Shown here piece after piece: positions 8,490-19,538 of a stretch of 64,000 nucleotides of DNA. A program made the position numbers and the translations under genes. The stretch comes from Sphingomonas sp. R647 (GTDB lineage Bacteria > Pseudomonadota > Alphaproteobacteria > Sphingomonadales > Sphingomonadaceae). How positions within the stretch are numbered: the first letter of the stretch is position 1; each line of letters opens with the position of its first letter. The stretch is taken from assembly GCF_020177055.1 (NCBI RefSeq), contig NZ_JAIQXT010000004.1, positions 62,001 through 126,000 of the forward strand, in the 5' to 3' direction. Below the pieces are notes generated by a model. That model ran no database searches, was not told where the DNA came from, and worked only from the letters and a program-made list of their open reading frames with translations.

Positions 8490-9110
8490 TCAGTCCTTCT
8501 TCCGGCCCCGCCGCCGCAGCGCGAGAAGGTAGATCACCACCGCAATCCCCGCGAACAGGAACCACTGCACCGCATAGGCAAGGTGGTTGTTCGGCACACT
8601 CGACGGGTCGGGCGGGGCGCTGGCCGAAAGGCCCGCAGCGGGGGTGTCGGCGACGAGCATCAGGTTGCGGGGTGGGCGCTTGCCGAACAGCGAGGCGAGC
8701 AGCGGCGTCGAATCGGGGGCGTGGGTGATGGTGCCGGTGACCGGGCCGCCCTTCCACGCCGGGGTGATTCCGGGCGCGCTGCTGACGCCCATGTCGACCT
8801 TGACGCTCATCCCCTCCGCTCCGGTGCGGCAGTCGGCGAGGTGGCGCCAGCCGCTCGTGCCGCTGGCGTCGCGCCCCGCCTGTTCGCTCCAGCCGGCGAC
8901 TTCGAGGCACATCAGCCCGGCGCGGCGGAAGAGGTATTCGTCGCCGACCGGCGGACTGGGGAAGGTCATCGCGCCGAGCGTGCGGTTGGTGGCGAGGCGG
9001 GCGATCAGCGCCTCCTTCTCGCCGCGCCGGTCGAGCTGCCAGATGCCGAGGCCGATCATCGCCGCGACGGCGAGGCCGACCAATATCGTAGGGAACAGGG
9101 GGAGCTTCAC
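8490..9110 (-). CDS. SURF1 family cytochrome oxidase biogenesis protein
   Basis: A 206-residue inner membrane protein with one N-terminal helix (about residues 8-24, followed by GIWQLDRRGEKEALI), a periplasmic region and a C-terminal helix (NNHLAYAVQWFLFAGIAVVIY). GxWQLxRxxWK-like and NNHLxYAxxWF motifs define SURF1, which helps insert haem a into subunit I. It follows ctaE and DUF983 in the oxidase locus. Its start overlaps the DUF983 stop. It is short for the family, with a compressed periplasmic region carrying three cysteines whose role is unclear. Confidence 0.9.
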   Translation of the reverse strand: MKLPLFPTILVGLAVAAMIGLGIWQLDRRGEKEALIARLATNRTLGAMTFPSPPVGDEYLFRRAGLMCLEVAGWSEQAGRDASGTSGWRHLADCRTGAEGMSVKVDMGVSSAPGITPAWKGGPVTGTITHAPDSTPLLASLFGKRPPRNLMLVADTPAAGLSASAPPDPSSVPNNHLAYAVQWFLFAGIAVVIYLLALRRRGRKKD

Positions 9111-9481
9111 GCCTCAGGGTCCTTCAGCCGCCCCTCACGTGCGGCGTTGCGATATTCGAGCGCGAGCAGCGCGCCCTTGGCCCAGCGCAGGCTGAAGATC
9201 ACCAGCAGCAATGTGAGCGGGGGCCAGATCAGCAGGTGCAGCCAGAGCGGCGGCGACGCTGCGAGTTCGAGCCAGACCGACAGGACGACGATGATCGTTC
9301 CGACGATCAGGGTCAGGAACGCCGCCGGGCCATCGCCTACGTTGAACGCGGCATAATCGAGCCCGCACTTCGGGCAGCGATCGGCAAACTTGATCCAGCC
9401 CGCAAACAGAGAGGGCGCGCCGCATTGCGGACACGCCCCCTTGAATGCCGACTCCGTGACCGGAGGTGCGGTGTGGTCCAT
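9107..9481 (-). CDS. DUF983 domain-containing protein
   Basis: A 124-residue protein with an N-terminal zinc-ribbon-like pair of knuckles (CPQCG at about 17-21 and CPKCG at about 35-39) followed by two hydrophobic helices. DUF983 proteins sit regularly between ctaE and SURF1 in alphaproteobacterial oxidase loci, so an assembly role is commonly assumed but not defined. Start at ATG 9481, three bases after the ctaE stop; it overlaps the SURF1 start by 4 bp. Confidence 0.88.
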   Translation of the reverse strand: MDHTAPPVTESAFKGACPQCGAPSLFAGWIKFADRCPKCGLDYAAFNVGDGPAAFLTLIVGTIIVVLSVWLELAASPPLWLHLLIWPPLTLLLVIFSLRWAKGALLALEYRNAAREGRLKDPEA

Positions 9482-9483
9482 GG

Positions 9484-10389
9484 TCAGCCGTGGACCGGCG
9501 CGCCCCAGCCGCCCCACACATAGACGGTGACGAAGAGGAACAGCCACACCACGTCGACGAAGTGCCAGTACCATGCCGCCGCTTCGAAGCCGAAATGCTG
9601 ACGCGGGGTGAAATCGCCCTGATAGGTGCGCAGCAGGCAGACCATCAGGAAGATGGTGCCGACGATCACGTGGAAGCCGTGGAACCCGGTCGCCATGTAG
9701 AAGGCCGAGGAATAGTTCGACTTGCCGAACACGAACGGCGCGTGGGCATATTCGTAATACTGAATGTAGCTGAAGATCAGGCCAAGGATGATGGTCAGCC
9801 ACAGGCCCTTCTTGACCACGTCATTCTCGCCCACGCCGATCGCGCCCCACAGGCCGCGCATCGCACCGCCACGCTGGTTGTAGATCAGGCCGTGATGCGC
9901 CCAGGTGATGGTGGTGCCGGAGAGCAGCAGAATGAAGGTATTCAGCAACGGCAGCTGGAACGCGTCGAGCACTTCCATGCCGACGGGCGGGAATTGTGCG
10001 GCGATGTTCTGCGCAACCTCGACCACGCTGGCATTTTCGCCGCTGACCGCGATCGCGGCGGGGAACAGCGCATAGTTGAACCATGCCCAGAACCAGCCGA
10101 CGAAGAACATGACTTCCGACGCGATGAACAGGATCATGCCATAGCGCAGGTGGAGCTGGACGACGGGGGTATGGTCGCCGGCCTTCGCCTCGCGAACCAC
10201 TTCGACCCACCACGACGCCATGCAGAACAGGACAGCGGCGAGGCCCGAAAGCATCACCCAACCGCCATGCGCGGCTTCCTTCATGTACATCAGCCCGCCA
10301 ACGGCCAGCCACAGGGCGGCGAGCGACGTGAGCATCGGCCACGGGCTGGGCGGGAGAATGTGGAAATCGTGGTTCTTGGCGCCTGCCAT
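9484..10389 (-). CDS. ctaE: Cytochrome c oxidase subunit III
   Basis: A 301-residue, seven-helix subunit III of the aa3-type oxidase. Recognisable stretches include HDFHILPPSPWP at the N-terminus, FWAWFNYAL, NTFILLLSGTTITWAHH and the C-terminal GFHGFHVIVGTIFL and AAWYWHFVDVVWLFLF. Subunit III supports proton uptake and stability of subunit I. It is read after ctaG with a 41-bp gap. Relative to Paracoccus it carries an enlarged loop around residues 100-130, seen in other members too. Confidence 0.96.
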   Translation of the reverse strand: MAGAKNHDFHILPPSPWPMLTSLAALWLAVGGLMYMKEAAHGGWVMLSGLAAVLFCMASWWVEVVREAKAGDHTPVVQLHLRYGMILFIASEVMFFVGWFWAWFNYALFPAAIAVSGENASVVEVAQNIAAQFPPVGMEVLDAFQLPLLNTFILLLSGTTITWAHHGLIYNQRGGAMRGLWGAIGVGENDVVKKGLWLTIILGLIFSYIQYYEYAHAPFVFGKSNYSSAFYMATGFHGFHVIVGTIFLMVCLLRTYQGDFTPRQHFGFEAAAWYWHFVDVVWLFLFVTVYVWGGWGAPVHG

Positions 10390-10430
10390 CGTCCGTCCCT
10401 GTTCGTTTCTGGCGTTGTTCGTCGGCTTCC

Positions 10431-10982
10431 CTAGCCCTTGGGCTTGGCGGAATCCACTGGGTAAAATGTGTAGGAGAGCGTGATCTTCGCAATGTCCTTC
10501 GTATCCGGATCGGTCATGATCTTCGGATCGACGAAATAGATCACCGGCATGCGCACCGTCTCACCCGGCTGAAGCGTCTGTTCGGTGAAGCAGAAGCACT
10601 GGATCTTGCTGAAATACTTCCCCGCCGCCTCGGGCGTGACGTTGTAGGTCGCGGTGCCGGTGATCGGCACGGTGCCGGTGTTCGTCGCGGTGTAAAAGGC
10701 CATGTCGCGCGCACCGATGGAGATTTTGTCCGATGCGAGTTCGGGCTTGAACTTCCAGGTAAGCGCGGGGCTGACATTGCTGTCGAACGCCACGGTGATC
10801 TTGCCATCGACCGCGCCGGGAGCCGCCTCCGCGCGCATCGTCGTGCCACCAAAGCCGGTGACCTGACAGAACAGGCGGTAGAGCGGCACGCTGGCAAAGG
10901 CGATGCCGGTCATGACGAGCACGCCAAGCACGGCGAGCATCGCGGTGCGCAGCTTGCGGTCCTGCGGCAGCGCGGCGATCAT
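10431..10982 (-). CDS. ctaG: Cytochrome c oxidase assembly protein CtaG (Cox11)
   Basis: A 183-residue protein with one N-terminal membrane helix and a periplasmic Cox11 domain that delivers copper to the CuB site of subunit I. The signature CFCFTEQTLQPGE holds the copper-binding cysteines; VPLYRLFCQVTGFGG and FYVDP-like YFVDPKIM are also typical. ATG 10982 overlaps the stop of the small upstream gene (ATGA). Position between the CoxF-like gene and ctaE is the standard alphaproteobacterial order. Confidence 0.96.
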   Translation of the reverse strand: MIAALPQDRKLRTAMLAVLGVLVMTGIAFASVPLYRLFCQVTGFGGTTMRAEAAPGAVDGKITVAFDSNVSPALTWKFKPELASDKISIGARDMAFYTATNTGTVPITGTATYNVTPEAAGKYFSKIQCFCFTEQTLQPGETVRMPVIYFVDPKIMTDPDTKDIAKITLSYTFYPVDSAKPKG

Positions 10983-11125
10983 GCCGCCCTCAGCGGCATG
11001 CCGGCCTGGATCTTCACGATGCTGATCGCGAAGACGAGGATCACGAAGGCGAACAACAGGATCGCGAGGATGCGCGCGCGCGATTTCTGGCGGGCTTGGA
11101 TCAGTTCTTGGTCTTCGGGGGTCAT
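10979..11125 (-). CDS. CoxF-like small membrane protein (48 aa)
   Basis: A 48-residue open frame locked by ATGA overlaps to ctaB upstream and ctaG downstream, which makes it a real gene despite its size. It starts [17 protein letters not shown], then has one hydrophobic helix at about residues 19-38 and ends in [11 protein letters not shown]. Many alphaproteobacteria have a small single-helix protein (often named CoxF) at this exact place in the oxidase operon. I assign it by position, size and topology; its function is not known. Confidence 0.8.
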   Translation of the reverse strand: MTPEDQELIQARQKSRARILAILLFAFVILVFAISIVKIQAGMPLRAA

Positions 11126-12024
11126 GCCATCATCCTATCGGCGGCAACCGCGCCGAACAATATGAACAGATAGGAGATCGAATAGGCGAAGAGGCGCTTT
11201 TCAGGCTTCATTGCGTCGTTCTCGACAGCCATCCGGGTCGCGACGTGCAGGGCGAGCAGGGCGAACAGCGCGGTCGTGGCGACCGAGATGATGCCATAGA
11301 GGCTGCCGGTCAGGCCGAGCGGCCAGGGCGCGATCGCCGCGACCGCCATCGGGATGGTGTACAGCCCGATCTGAATCCGCGTTGCTTTCTCTCCCGCCAC
11401 CACGGGCAGCATCGGCACGCCGGCATTGGCATAATCGGTCTTCACGAACAGCGCGAGCGCCCAGAAATGCGGCGGAGTCCACAGGAACACGAGGCCGAAC
11501 AGCAGCACGGGCAACAGCGCGACATCGCCGGTCGCCGCGGCCCAGCCGATCAGCGGCGGGAACGCCCCGGCCGCGCCGCCGATCACGATATTCTGCGGCG
11601 TGCGGCGCTTGAGCCAGACGGTATAGACCAGCACGTAGAACAGGATCGACAGCAGCAGGATGCCCGCCGCGACATAATTGACCGCTAGGCCCATCAGGAT
11701 GACCGACAGCGCCGCGACGCCGACGCCGAAATGCAGCGCCGACTGGCGATCCATGCGTCCGGCGGGGAGCGGGCGGCCCTGCGTCCGCTTCATCTTGCCG
11801 TCGAGGTCCGCCTCATACCATTGGTTGAGCGCACCGGCCGCGCCTGCCCCGAGTGCAATGCACAGAATCGCGGTGAAGCCGATCACCGGATGGATCGACT
11901 CGGTTGCCGCGAGCATGCCGCACAGGCCGGTGAACACGACGAGGCTCATCACGCGCGGCTTGGTCAGCGCAAGGAAATCGCGCCAGTCGGCGGGGATGGT
12001 CAGGGCGTGGTTGGCGACGGACAT
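11122..12024 (-). CDS. ctaB: Haem o synthase (protohaem IX farnesyltransferase)
   Basis: A 300-residue UbiA-family prenyltransferase with about eight membrane helices that farnesylates haem b on the way to haem a. The prenyl-diphosphate site [16 protein letters not shown] and [14 protein letters not shown] at the N-terminus are family hallmarks, as is the later [14 protein letters not shown] start at ATG 12024 (MSVANHAL); a longer frame reaches further upstream but would add about 50 low-complexity residues. It ends in ATGA with the CoxF-like gene. Confidence 0.95.
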   Translation of the reverse strand: MSVANHALTIPADWRDFLALTKPRVMSLVVFTGLCGMLAATESIHPVIGFTAILCIALGAGAAGALNQWYEADLDGKMKRTQGRPLPAGRMDRQSALHFGVGVAALSVILMGLAVNYVAAGILLLSILFYVLVYTVWLKRRTPQNIVIGGAAGAFPPLIGWAAATGDVALLPVLLFGLVFLWTPPHFWALALFVKTDYANAGVPMLPVVAGEKATRIQIGLYTIPMAVAAIAPWPLGLTGSLYGIISVATTALFALLALHVATRMAVENDAMKPEKRLFAYSISYLFILFGAVAADRMMA

Positions 12025-12074
12025 TTGTGGGGGGCTATAGGCGTGGTTGGGGCTGGGGGGAAGGGTGTGGTGGA

Positions 12075-12713
12075 TCAGCCAGCCCGGCTGGGGCGTTGAT
12101 GCCTGAGTCTGTCGATCGCTGCGGGCAGTGGCTTGAGCGGCTCTCGCGCCAGAGCCGGGTCGTTCCACCTCACGCGCCACTCATCGAGGCGTTCGAATGC
12201 GGCCTTCAGCGCTTCGACCAATCCGCTCACTGCCGGTCCCCTACCATCAAGGTCAAACGCCGTGGGATCGCTTGTGAGATAACGCTCAAACAACTCATGG
12301 CGCATGCAGAGAAATGCATCATCAGTATGCCAGGTCAGTAGTGCGAAACCGAACTTGTCATCGACCAACATCGTAGGTTCGTAGGGGATATGGTCGTCGG
12401 CCAACCAATTGGCCACCTCGTCCGCGAGCGCGAACGCGAGCACCTCGGTTTCAGGTTTGATCGGCTGATAGAGCGGAACAGCCCAACCTGAAGCCGCCCC
12501 CGCCGTGCGCGAGAGAAGGAACATCCGCGCGATGTCGGCGCCATCGAAGCGCCATTCGACATATGGGATGCAGAAGAGCTCGTACCGGCGGAGTAGCGGA
12601 CCCACGTCGAGATCGGCCCACCGCGTGAAGTGAAAACCGTCGACGAAGCGAAGCAGCGCCGGCTCATCCGCTAACGAACGGCGCGCGACGCAGGTTGGCG
12701 GCGTTTGAAGCAC
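12075..12713 (-). CDS. Hypothetical protein (212 aa) inside the oxidase locus
   Basis: I do not recognise this protein. It is soluble, rich in Trp, Phe and Asp ([23 protein letters not shown]), with no signal peptide or membrane segment. GTG start at 12713. It lies between the ctaD terminator and ctaB, a place where most relatives have no gene, and its codon choice looks less GC-extreme than the flanking cta genes. It is probably transcribed from its own promoter downstream of the terminator, together with ctaB and the following genes. Confidence 0.65.
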   Translation of the reverse strand: MLQTPPTCVARRSLADEPALLRFVDGFHFTRWADLDVGPLLRRYELFCIPYVEWRFDGADIARMFLLSRTAGAASGWAVPLYQPIKPETEVLAFALADEVANWLADDHIPYEPTMLVDDKFGFALLTWHTDDAFLCMRHELFERYLTSDPTAFDLDGRGPAVSGLVEALKAAFERLDEWRVRWNDPALAREPLKPLPAAIDRLRHQRPSRAG

Positions 12714-12759
12714 TGTAATAGCTTAGATTGATGATCCAATTTGGCAACCGACCCACAGC

Positions 12760-12792
12760 AAAACGCCCCGGAAGTCTCCTCCCGGGGCGTTT
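12760..12792 (-). terminator. Rho-independent terminator after ctaD
   Basis: An 11-bp perfect stem (AAACGCCCCGG with CCGGGGCGTTT) around a 10-nt loop, followed on the minus strand by TTTT. It lies 23 bp past the ctaD stop and separates ctaC-ctaD from the downstream minus-strand genes, which therefore need their own promoter or read-through. Confidence 0.85.
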
Positions 12793-12814
12793 CGCATTTC
12801 AGTTGTTGCCGACC

Positions 12815-14494
<1,680 letters not shown>

Positions 14495-15649
14495 TTACTG
14501 GTCCGTGTTGCCGGTGGCGGCTTGATTGGTGGTCGCGCCCGCTGCGGTCGCGTCGACGGTGTCGTTGCCAGCGGGGACGGTGCCGTTCGCCGGAGTCGCG
14601 GTGTCGTCGGCGGCGTCGCTGCCCGGCTGGGCCGGAGCGGCGGAGGACGGCTTGTTCGCCGCCGGCATGGTGCCGCCCTTGGCCGCGATCCACTGCGCGA
14701 ACACGGCAGGCTCAACCGCCTCAACCACGATCGGCATGTAGGCGTGACGCGCGCCGCACAGTTCGCTGCACTGGCCGAAATAGACGCCGGGCTTTTCGAC
14801 GGTGAAGCTGGTTTCGTTGAGGCGACCCGGGATCGCATCCATCTTGATCCAGAACGCCGGGACCGCCCAGCTGTGAATCACGTCATTGGCGGTGGCGATC
14901 AGGCGGACCGGCACGCCAACCGGCACGACAATGCGGTTGTCGACCGCGAGCAGGCGGGGACCATCGGCGTCGGTGCGGAAGCGCTGTCCGGCCTGAACCT
15001 CGCTCTTTTCCTTGAGCATGTTGGCGGTGATCGAAATGCCGCCATGGTCGGGATATTCGTACGACCAGTACCACTGGTTGCCGATCGCCTTGATCGTGAT
15101 GGCATTGTCGGGCGCGGGCTTGAACTGCTTGGCGAGCAGCGCGATCGACGGCCAGGCGATGAAGGCGAGGATCAGCACCGGGACCGCGGTCCACACGATT
15201 TCGATCATCGTGTTGTGGCTGGTCTTCGACGGCACCGGGTTCGCCTTGCGGCGATAGCGGACGATCGTCCAGCCCAGCAGGATCAGCACGAAGATCGAGA
15301 TCGCGGTGATGATCGGCAGCAGGATGTAGTCGTGGAAGCGCGCGGCGCTGGCGCCGAGTGCCGTCACCTGCGGCTGAACGCCCATCTTCTTGTCCACCGG
15401 CATGCCGATGCCTGGAACCGGCGCGGTCTTGGGCGTGCCGTCGGCGTTGAGCGTCGGATCGGCGGGCGTCGCCGCAGCCGGAGCAGCGGCAGGCGCCGCC
15501 GCATCGGCGGGCGCCGTTGCAGCGGGTGCATCCGCGGGAGTCGCGGCCACGGCCTCTGGCGCGGCGGGCGCGGTCTGTGCTTGGGCCATGCCCCCGGCGA
15601 GCACGAGGCCCGCAGCCAGCACGATCGCCTTCAATCCATGCATGCGCAT
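14495..15649 (-). CDS. ctaC: Cytochrome c oxidase subunit II
   Basis: A 384-residue subunit II with a signal peptide ending near GGMAQAQ, two membrane helices and a periplasmic cupredoxin domain. The CuA ligands are in CSELCGARHAYM (two Cys, Glu, His, Met) and the electron entry motif is NQWYWSYEYP. It has unusually long low-complexity ends: an Ala/Pro/Asp-rich linker of about 45 residues after the signal peptide and an Ala/Thr/Asp-rich C-terminal tail of about 55. No haem c motif is present. I start at ATG 15649; an in-frame TTG at 15661 is less likely. Confidence 0.95.
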   Translation of the reverse strand: MRMHGLKAIVLAAGLVLAGGMAQAQTAPAAPEAVAATPADAPAATAPADAAAPAAAPAAATPADPTLNADGTPKTAPVPGIGMPVDKKMGVQPQVTALGASAARFHDYILLPIITAISIFVLILLGWTIVRYRRKANPVPSKTSHNTMIEIVWTAVPVLILAFIAWPSIALLAKQFKPAPDNAITIKAIGNQWYWSYEYPDHGGISITANMLKEKSEVQAGQRFRTDADGPRLLAVDNRIVVPVGVPVRLIATANDVIHSWAVPAFWIKMDAIPGRLNETSFTVEKPGVYFGQCSELCGARHAYMPIVVEAVEPAVFAQWIAAKGGTMPAANKPSSAAPAQPGSDAADDTATPANGTVPAGNDTVDATAAGATTNQAATGNTDQ

Positions 15650-15854
15650 CGTCTCAATCAACCCCTGTCCTTCTTGCCCCTGTCCGGGGGCGCCGGCTGT
15701 TCCGGTCGCGCGGACGCAATCCGCCCTTCGAGGCTGGCCTATAGCACCTCGCGCGTCGGCCTCAAGCGTGTCGACTGCTCTTTTTACCCGTAGTGTTGCG
15801 GGGGGACCGCCCGAACCCTAGATGCTCGGCCAACGACAAGAGCGGGGTGGACGC

Positions 15855-16439
15855 GTGACAGAAGACGAGGTGCTGGGCGAATTCCGGGCGGCAGAGGCGT
15901 TGCTGGAGGGGCATTTCATCCTGTCATCGGGGCTGCGCAGCTCTCGTTACTTGCAATGCGCGCGCGTGTTGATGAGCCCGGCACGCGCCGCGCGGCTGGC
16001 ACAGGCAGTGGCGGCGAACATCCCGGCCGAGCTGCGCGCGCGGATCACCGCCGTCGTTTCCCCCGCAATGGGCGGGGTGATCGCCGGGCAGGAGGTCGCC
16101 CGCGCGCTGAACGTCGATGCGATGTTCGTCGAGCGGCCCACCGGCACCTTCGAACTGCGTCGCGGCTTCCGGCTGGAACCGGGACAACAGGTGCTGATGA
16201 TGGAAGATGTCGTCACTACCGGCTTGTCGAGCCGCGAGGCGATGAAGGCGATTGCGGAGGCCGGCGGCGAGGTGATCGCCGCCGCGTCGCTGGTCGACCG
16301 GTCGAACGGCACCGCCGACCTCGGCGTCCCGTTCTTCCCGCTGATCCGACTCGACGTGCCAAGCTATGCCGCCGACGCACTCCCGCCCGAACTGGCGGCG
16401 ATCCCCGCGATCAAGCCCGGCAGCCGGGCAGCGGCGTGA
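15855..16439 (+). CDS. pyrE: Orotate phosphoribosyltransferase
   Basis: A 194-residue type I phosphoribosyltransferase that makes orotidine monophosphate in pyrimidine synthesis. The PRPP-binding motif [14 protein letters not shown] is clear, as are [12 protein letters not shown] at the N-terminus and FVERP. GTG 15855 gives the standard N-terminus [11 protein letters not shown]; an upstream ATG at 15822 would add 11 atypical residues. First gene of a tight plus-strand run; the 205-bp gap to ctaC should hold the divergent promoters. Confidence 0.95.
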   Translation: MTEDEVLGEFRAAEALLEGHFILSSGLRSSRYLQCARVLMSPARAARLAQAVAANIPAELRARITAVVSPAMGGVIAGQEVARALNVDAMFVERPTGTFELRRGFRLEPGQQVLMMEDVVTTGLSSREAMKAIAEAGGEVIAAASLVDRSNGTADLGVPFFPLIRLDVPSYAADALPPELAAIPAIKPGSRAAA

Positions 16440-17512
16440 ACGCTGCGCTCGCAGCTCTGCTGATGCAGGCGACGGCGGCGCAGGCCGCACCGCCGATCGA
16501 CGCGCGCGCCCTTGGCACATTAATCGAGGAATCGCAGTTCAGCGGCGACATCCGGATCGCCGATGCCAAAGGCGGCGGCTGGGGCTGGGTCGGCTTGCTC
16601 CCCCAGCCCTATCGCGGCGGCGACGATGGTGCGACCTGGCGCTGGGCGTCGGTGACGAAGCAGGTCGTCGCCGTGCTGGTAATGCAGGAAGTGGCGAGCG
16701 GACGAGTCGATCTCGACCGCCCGGTCGCGACCTATCTGCCGAAGTTTCGCAGCGCGAATGCGGGTGTGGTGACGGTGCGCCAACTGCTCCAGCACCGCTC
16801 CGGCCTGCCCAATCCCGATGACAGTCCGGGGGGCAAAGGCGGTTTCCCGTCTTATTATCAGTCCGGCTACACCGGCAGTCGTGATCCGCTGACCGGTTAT
16901 TGCGCGGGGCCGGTCAAGGGGGCGCCAGGCGGCGACTGGGCCTATAACAATTGCGACTATCTCGTGCTGGGCGCATTGCTTGAGGCGGTGAGCGGCAAGT
17001 CCTGGGCGACGCTGGTGGATGAGCGGATCGCCAAGCCACTGGAGCTGAACTTTCTCGGCGCCTATCCGGGCGAGGACTTCACCCGGATGGGGATGATCGA
17101 TGGCAAACCTGAGGCGGAGATCGATCTGGCCAGCTATGGCGCCGCCGCCGGGCTGTATGGCTCGACCGACGCGCTGGTGAAGTTCGATATCGCGCTGATG
17201 ACCGGAAAATTGCTGCCCGCAGATGCACTCGCGACCATGTGGAAGGGCGATCCGGCGCTTGGCTATATGGCGCTCGGCCAATGGGTATTCGAGGCGCCGC
17301 TCAAGGGCTGTGCCAATCCGGTGCGCATTGTCGAGCGTCGCGGCAGCGTGGGCGGGGTCGAGGTGCGCAACTTCATCCTGCCCGCGATTGGCCGGGCGGT
17401 GATCGCCTTTTCGGACCGCGCGCCCTTTGCCTTTGGCGAGGTGTGGCAGGGCTCCGGATTCGCGCACGACCTGTTGAGCGCCGCCGCGTGCGGCAAGGGG
17501 ACCAAGCAATGA
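16436..17512 (+). CDS. Serine hydrolase of the beta-lactamase/D-alanyl peptidase fold
   Basis: A 358-residue exported protein with a short signal peptide ([17 protein letters not shown]) and a class C beta-lactamase-like domain. The nucleophile motif SVTK (Ser-x-x-Lys), the YNN triad (Tyr-x-Asn) in DWAYNNCDY, and [10 protein letters not shown] are present. The third motif, usually KTG or HxG, reads RRGSVGG. Such proteins include esterases and peptidases; a beta-lactamase role is not supported. GTG 16436 overlaps the pyrE stop and its own stop overlaps pdxJ, so it is embedded in the operon. Confidence 0.85.
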   Translation: MNAALAALLMQATAAQAAPPIDARALGTLIEESQFSGDIRIADAKGGGWGWVGLLPQPYRGGDDGATWRWASVTKQVVAVLVMQEVASGRVDLDRPVATYLPKFRSANAGVVTVRQLLQHRSGLPNPDDSPGGKGGFPSYYQSGYTGSRDPLTGYCAGPVKGAPGGDWAYNNCDYLVLGALLEAVSGKSWATLVDERIAKPLELNFLGAYPGEDFTRMGMIDGKPEAEIDLASYGAAAGLYGSTDALVKFDIALMTGKLLPADALATMWKGDPALGYMALGQWVFEAPLKGCANPVRIVERRGSVGGVEVRNFILPAIGRAVIAFSDRAPFAFGEVWQGSGFAHDLLSAAACGKGTKQ

Positions 17513-18237
17513 CCGGCCATCTGCGCCTAGGCGTGAATATCGACCATGTCGCGACCGTGCGGAATGCGCGCGGGAGCGGCTATCCCGATCCGGTGCGCGC
17601 AGCGCTGGTCGCGGCGGAGGCCGGGGCGGACGGGATCACCGCGCATCTGCGCGAGGACCGGCGGCACATCACAGATGACGATATCGCCAGGCTCGCGGCA
17701 GAGCTGACCATCCCGCTCAATCTGGAGATGGCGGCGACCGACGAGATGCTCGCCATCGCGCTGCGCCACCGCCCGCACGCCGCGTGCATCGTGCCCGAGC
17801 GGCGCGAGGAACGGACCACCGAGGGCGGGCTGGACGCGGCGGGGCTGCATAACCTGCTCGCGCCGATGGTCAGCGACCTCAAGGGCGCGAATATCCGCGT
17901 GTCGTTGTTCGTCGAGCCCGATCCGGCGCAGATCGAAGCGGCGATCCGGCTGGGCGCACCGGTGATCGAGCTGCACACCGGGCGCTATTGCGAGCTGGAG
18001 GGCGAGGCACAGACCGCCGAGCTGCGCCGCATCGCCGACGCGGCGGCGCTGGCGGCGAAGAACGGGATTGAGGTGCATGCAGGTCACGGCCTGACCTTCG
18101 ACAATGTCGTGCCGATTGCCGCCATTCCGCAGCTGGCCGAGCTGAATATCGGGCATTTCCTGATCGGCGAGGCGATTTTCGAGGGACTCGCGCCGGTGGT
18201 GAAGCGGATGCGCGCACTGATGGACGCGGCGCGGTGA
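17509..18237 (+). CDS. pdxJ: Pyridoxine 5'-phosphate synthase
   Basis: A 242-residue TIM-barrel enzyme that closes the pyridine ring of vitamin B6 from 1-deoxyxylulose 5-phosphate and aminoacetone phosphate. Diagnostic stretches: [50 protein letters not shown] and the closing HAGHGL and [17 protein letters not shown] overlaps the previous stop. The order pyrE, pdxJ, acpS, lepB is common in sphingomonads. Confidence 0.97.
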   Translation: MTGHLRLGVNIDHVATVRNARGSGYPDPVRAALVAAEAGADGITAHLREDRRHITDDDIARLAAELTIPLNLEMAATDEMLAIALRHRPHAACIVPERREERTTEGGLDAAGLHNLLAPMVSDLKGANIRVSLFVEPDPAQIEAAIRLGAPVIELHTGRYCELEGEAQTAELRRIADAAALAAKNGIEVHAGHGLTFDNVVPIAAIPQLAELNIGHFLIGEAIFEGLAPVVKRMRALMDAAR

Positions 18238-18265
18238 GTGGGTCGTTCATCGCGGCGACGATATC

Positions 18266-18676
18266 GTGATCATCGGCATCGGATCCGACCTGTGCAACAT
18301 CGAACGGATTCAGTCGTCGCTCGACCGGTTCGGCATGCGGTTCGAGCAGCGCGTGTTCACCGATGTCGAGCTGCGCAAGGCGGCGCGGCGGCCGATGGGC
18401 TATGCCGCAACGCTCGCGAAACGTTTTGCTGCCAAAGAGGCTTTTTCGAAGGCGGTCGGGACCGGTTTCAAAGCTGGCGTGTTCATGCGCGATATCGGCG
18501 TGGTCAACGCGCCGTCGGGTGCGCCGACGCTGGCGCTGACTGGGGGTGCCAAGGCGCGGCTTGACGCGATGACGCCTGCCGGTCACGTCGCGAAAGTGCA
18601 CCTGACGCTGACCGACGACCATCCCTGGGCACAGGCGCTGGTGGTGATCGAGGCGCTGCCCGTGGCGGGCGAGTAA
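18266..18676 (+). CDS. acpS: Holo-[acyl-carrier-protein] synthase
   Basis: A 136-residue phosphopantetheinyl transferase that activates acyl carrier protein. [12 protein letters not shown] (Mg2+-binding Asp) and [16 protein letters not shown] (Glu and Lys of the active site) define the family. GTG start at 18266, 28 bp after pdxJ. The N-terminal region has the normal length, which supports the GTG. Confidence 0.95.
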   Translation: MIIGIGSDLCNIERIQSSLDRFGMRFEQRVFTDVELRKAARRPMGYAATLAKRFAAKEAFSKAVGTGFKAGVFMRDIGVVNAPSGAPTLALTGGAKARLDAMTPAGHVAKVHLTLTDDHPWAQALVVIEALPVAGE

Positions 18677-18686
18677 GAGAGACGGG

Positions 18687-19535
18687 ATGGCCAAGGCGTT
18701 GACGGGCGAGCAGGAGCAGGAGCGCAGCGGCACCGATTGGTGGGGCGAGGCGCGCGGCATCTTCTGGCTGGTGCTCGCGGTGCTCGGCTTTCACAGCCTG
18801 ATCGCCAAACCATTCTACATTCCGTCCGAGTCGATGATGCCGACCTTGCTGGTCGGCGACCGGCTGGTGGTGACCAAATATCCCTACGGATACAGCTATG
18901 TTACCCCGACCTTCCACATGCTGCCGTTCATCGAGGGGCGGTTGTTCGGCAGCCTGCCCGAGCGTGGCGACATCGTCATCGTCACCCCGACCGATCAGCG
19001 CACCGATTACATCAAGCGGGTGATCGGCCTGCCCGGCGAGACGATCGAGATGCATGGCGGCATCGTCTATCTGAATGGCCGCGCGGTGCAGCGCGAGCGG
19101 CTGGGCAATCGCGCGCTGAAGGTCGATGGCAATCTGACCTGTGACAAAAACCATTATCCCGGCGCGCTGGGGCGCAACGCGGCGGGTGAGCTGGTCTGCA
19201 ACGTCCAGATCATCCGCGAGACCCTGCCCAATGGCAAAAGCTATGACACGATCGATATCGGGTCGATGCGTGCCGACAATTTCCCGCCGCTGCGTATTCC
19301 GGCCGGCCATGTCTTCCTGATGGGCGACAATCGCGACAACAGCGCCGACAGCCGCATGACGCAGGAACAGCAGGGGCTGGGCGGGCCGGTGCCGATCGAG
19401 AATATCGGTGGGCGCGCGGAGTTCATCACCTTCAGCCTCGACGGCAGCGCAAGCTGGAACCCGCTGAGCTGGGCGGGCTCGTTCCGGTCGGGCCGCGCGG
19501 GCGATTCGCTGCATCCCGACCGCGCCGGCGAATAG
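18687..19535 (+). CDS. lepB: Signal peptidase I
   Basis: A 282-residue membrane peptidase that removes signal peptides at the periplasmic face. One membrane segment near the N-terminus (GIFWLVLAVLGFHSLIAKPF) leads to the catalytic Ser in IPSESMMPTL; the catalytic Lys is in DYIKRVIGLPGE, and GDNRDNSADSR is the box E signature. Ten bp separate it from acpS. In many relatives rnc and era follow; here a permease gene does. Confidence 0.95.
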   Translation: MAKALTGEQEQERSGTDWWGEARGIFWLVLAVLGFHSLIAKPFYIPSESMMPTLLVGDRLVVTKYPYGYSYVTPTFHMLPFIEGRLFGSLPERGDIVIVTPTDQRTDYIKRVIGLPGETIEMHGGIVYLNGRAVQRERLGNRALKVDGNLTCDKNHYPGALGRNAAGELVCNVQIIRETLPNGKSYDTIDIGSMRADNFPPLRIPAGHVFLMGDNRDNSADSRMTQEQQGLGGPVPIENIGGRAEFITFSLDGSASWNPLSWAGSFRSGRAGDSLHPDRAGE

Positions 19536-19538
19536 GCG

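Noticed and set aside
16436..17512. Calling the serine hydrolase a beta-lactamase resistance gene
   Set aside because: SxxK and YxN are shared by many esterases and peptidases; the third motif is not KTG and the gene lies in a housekeeping operon.
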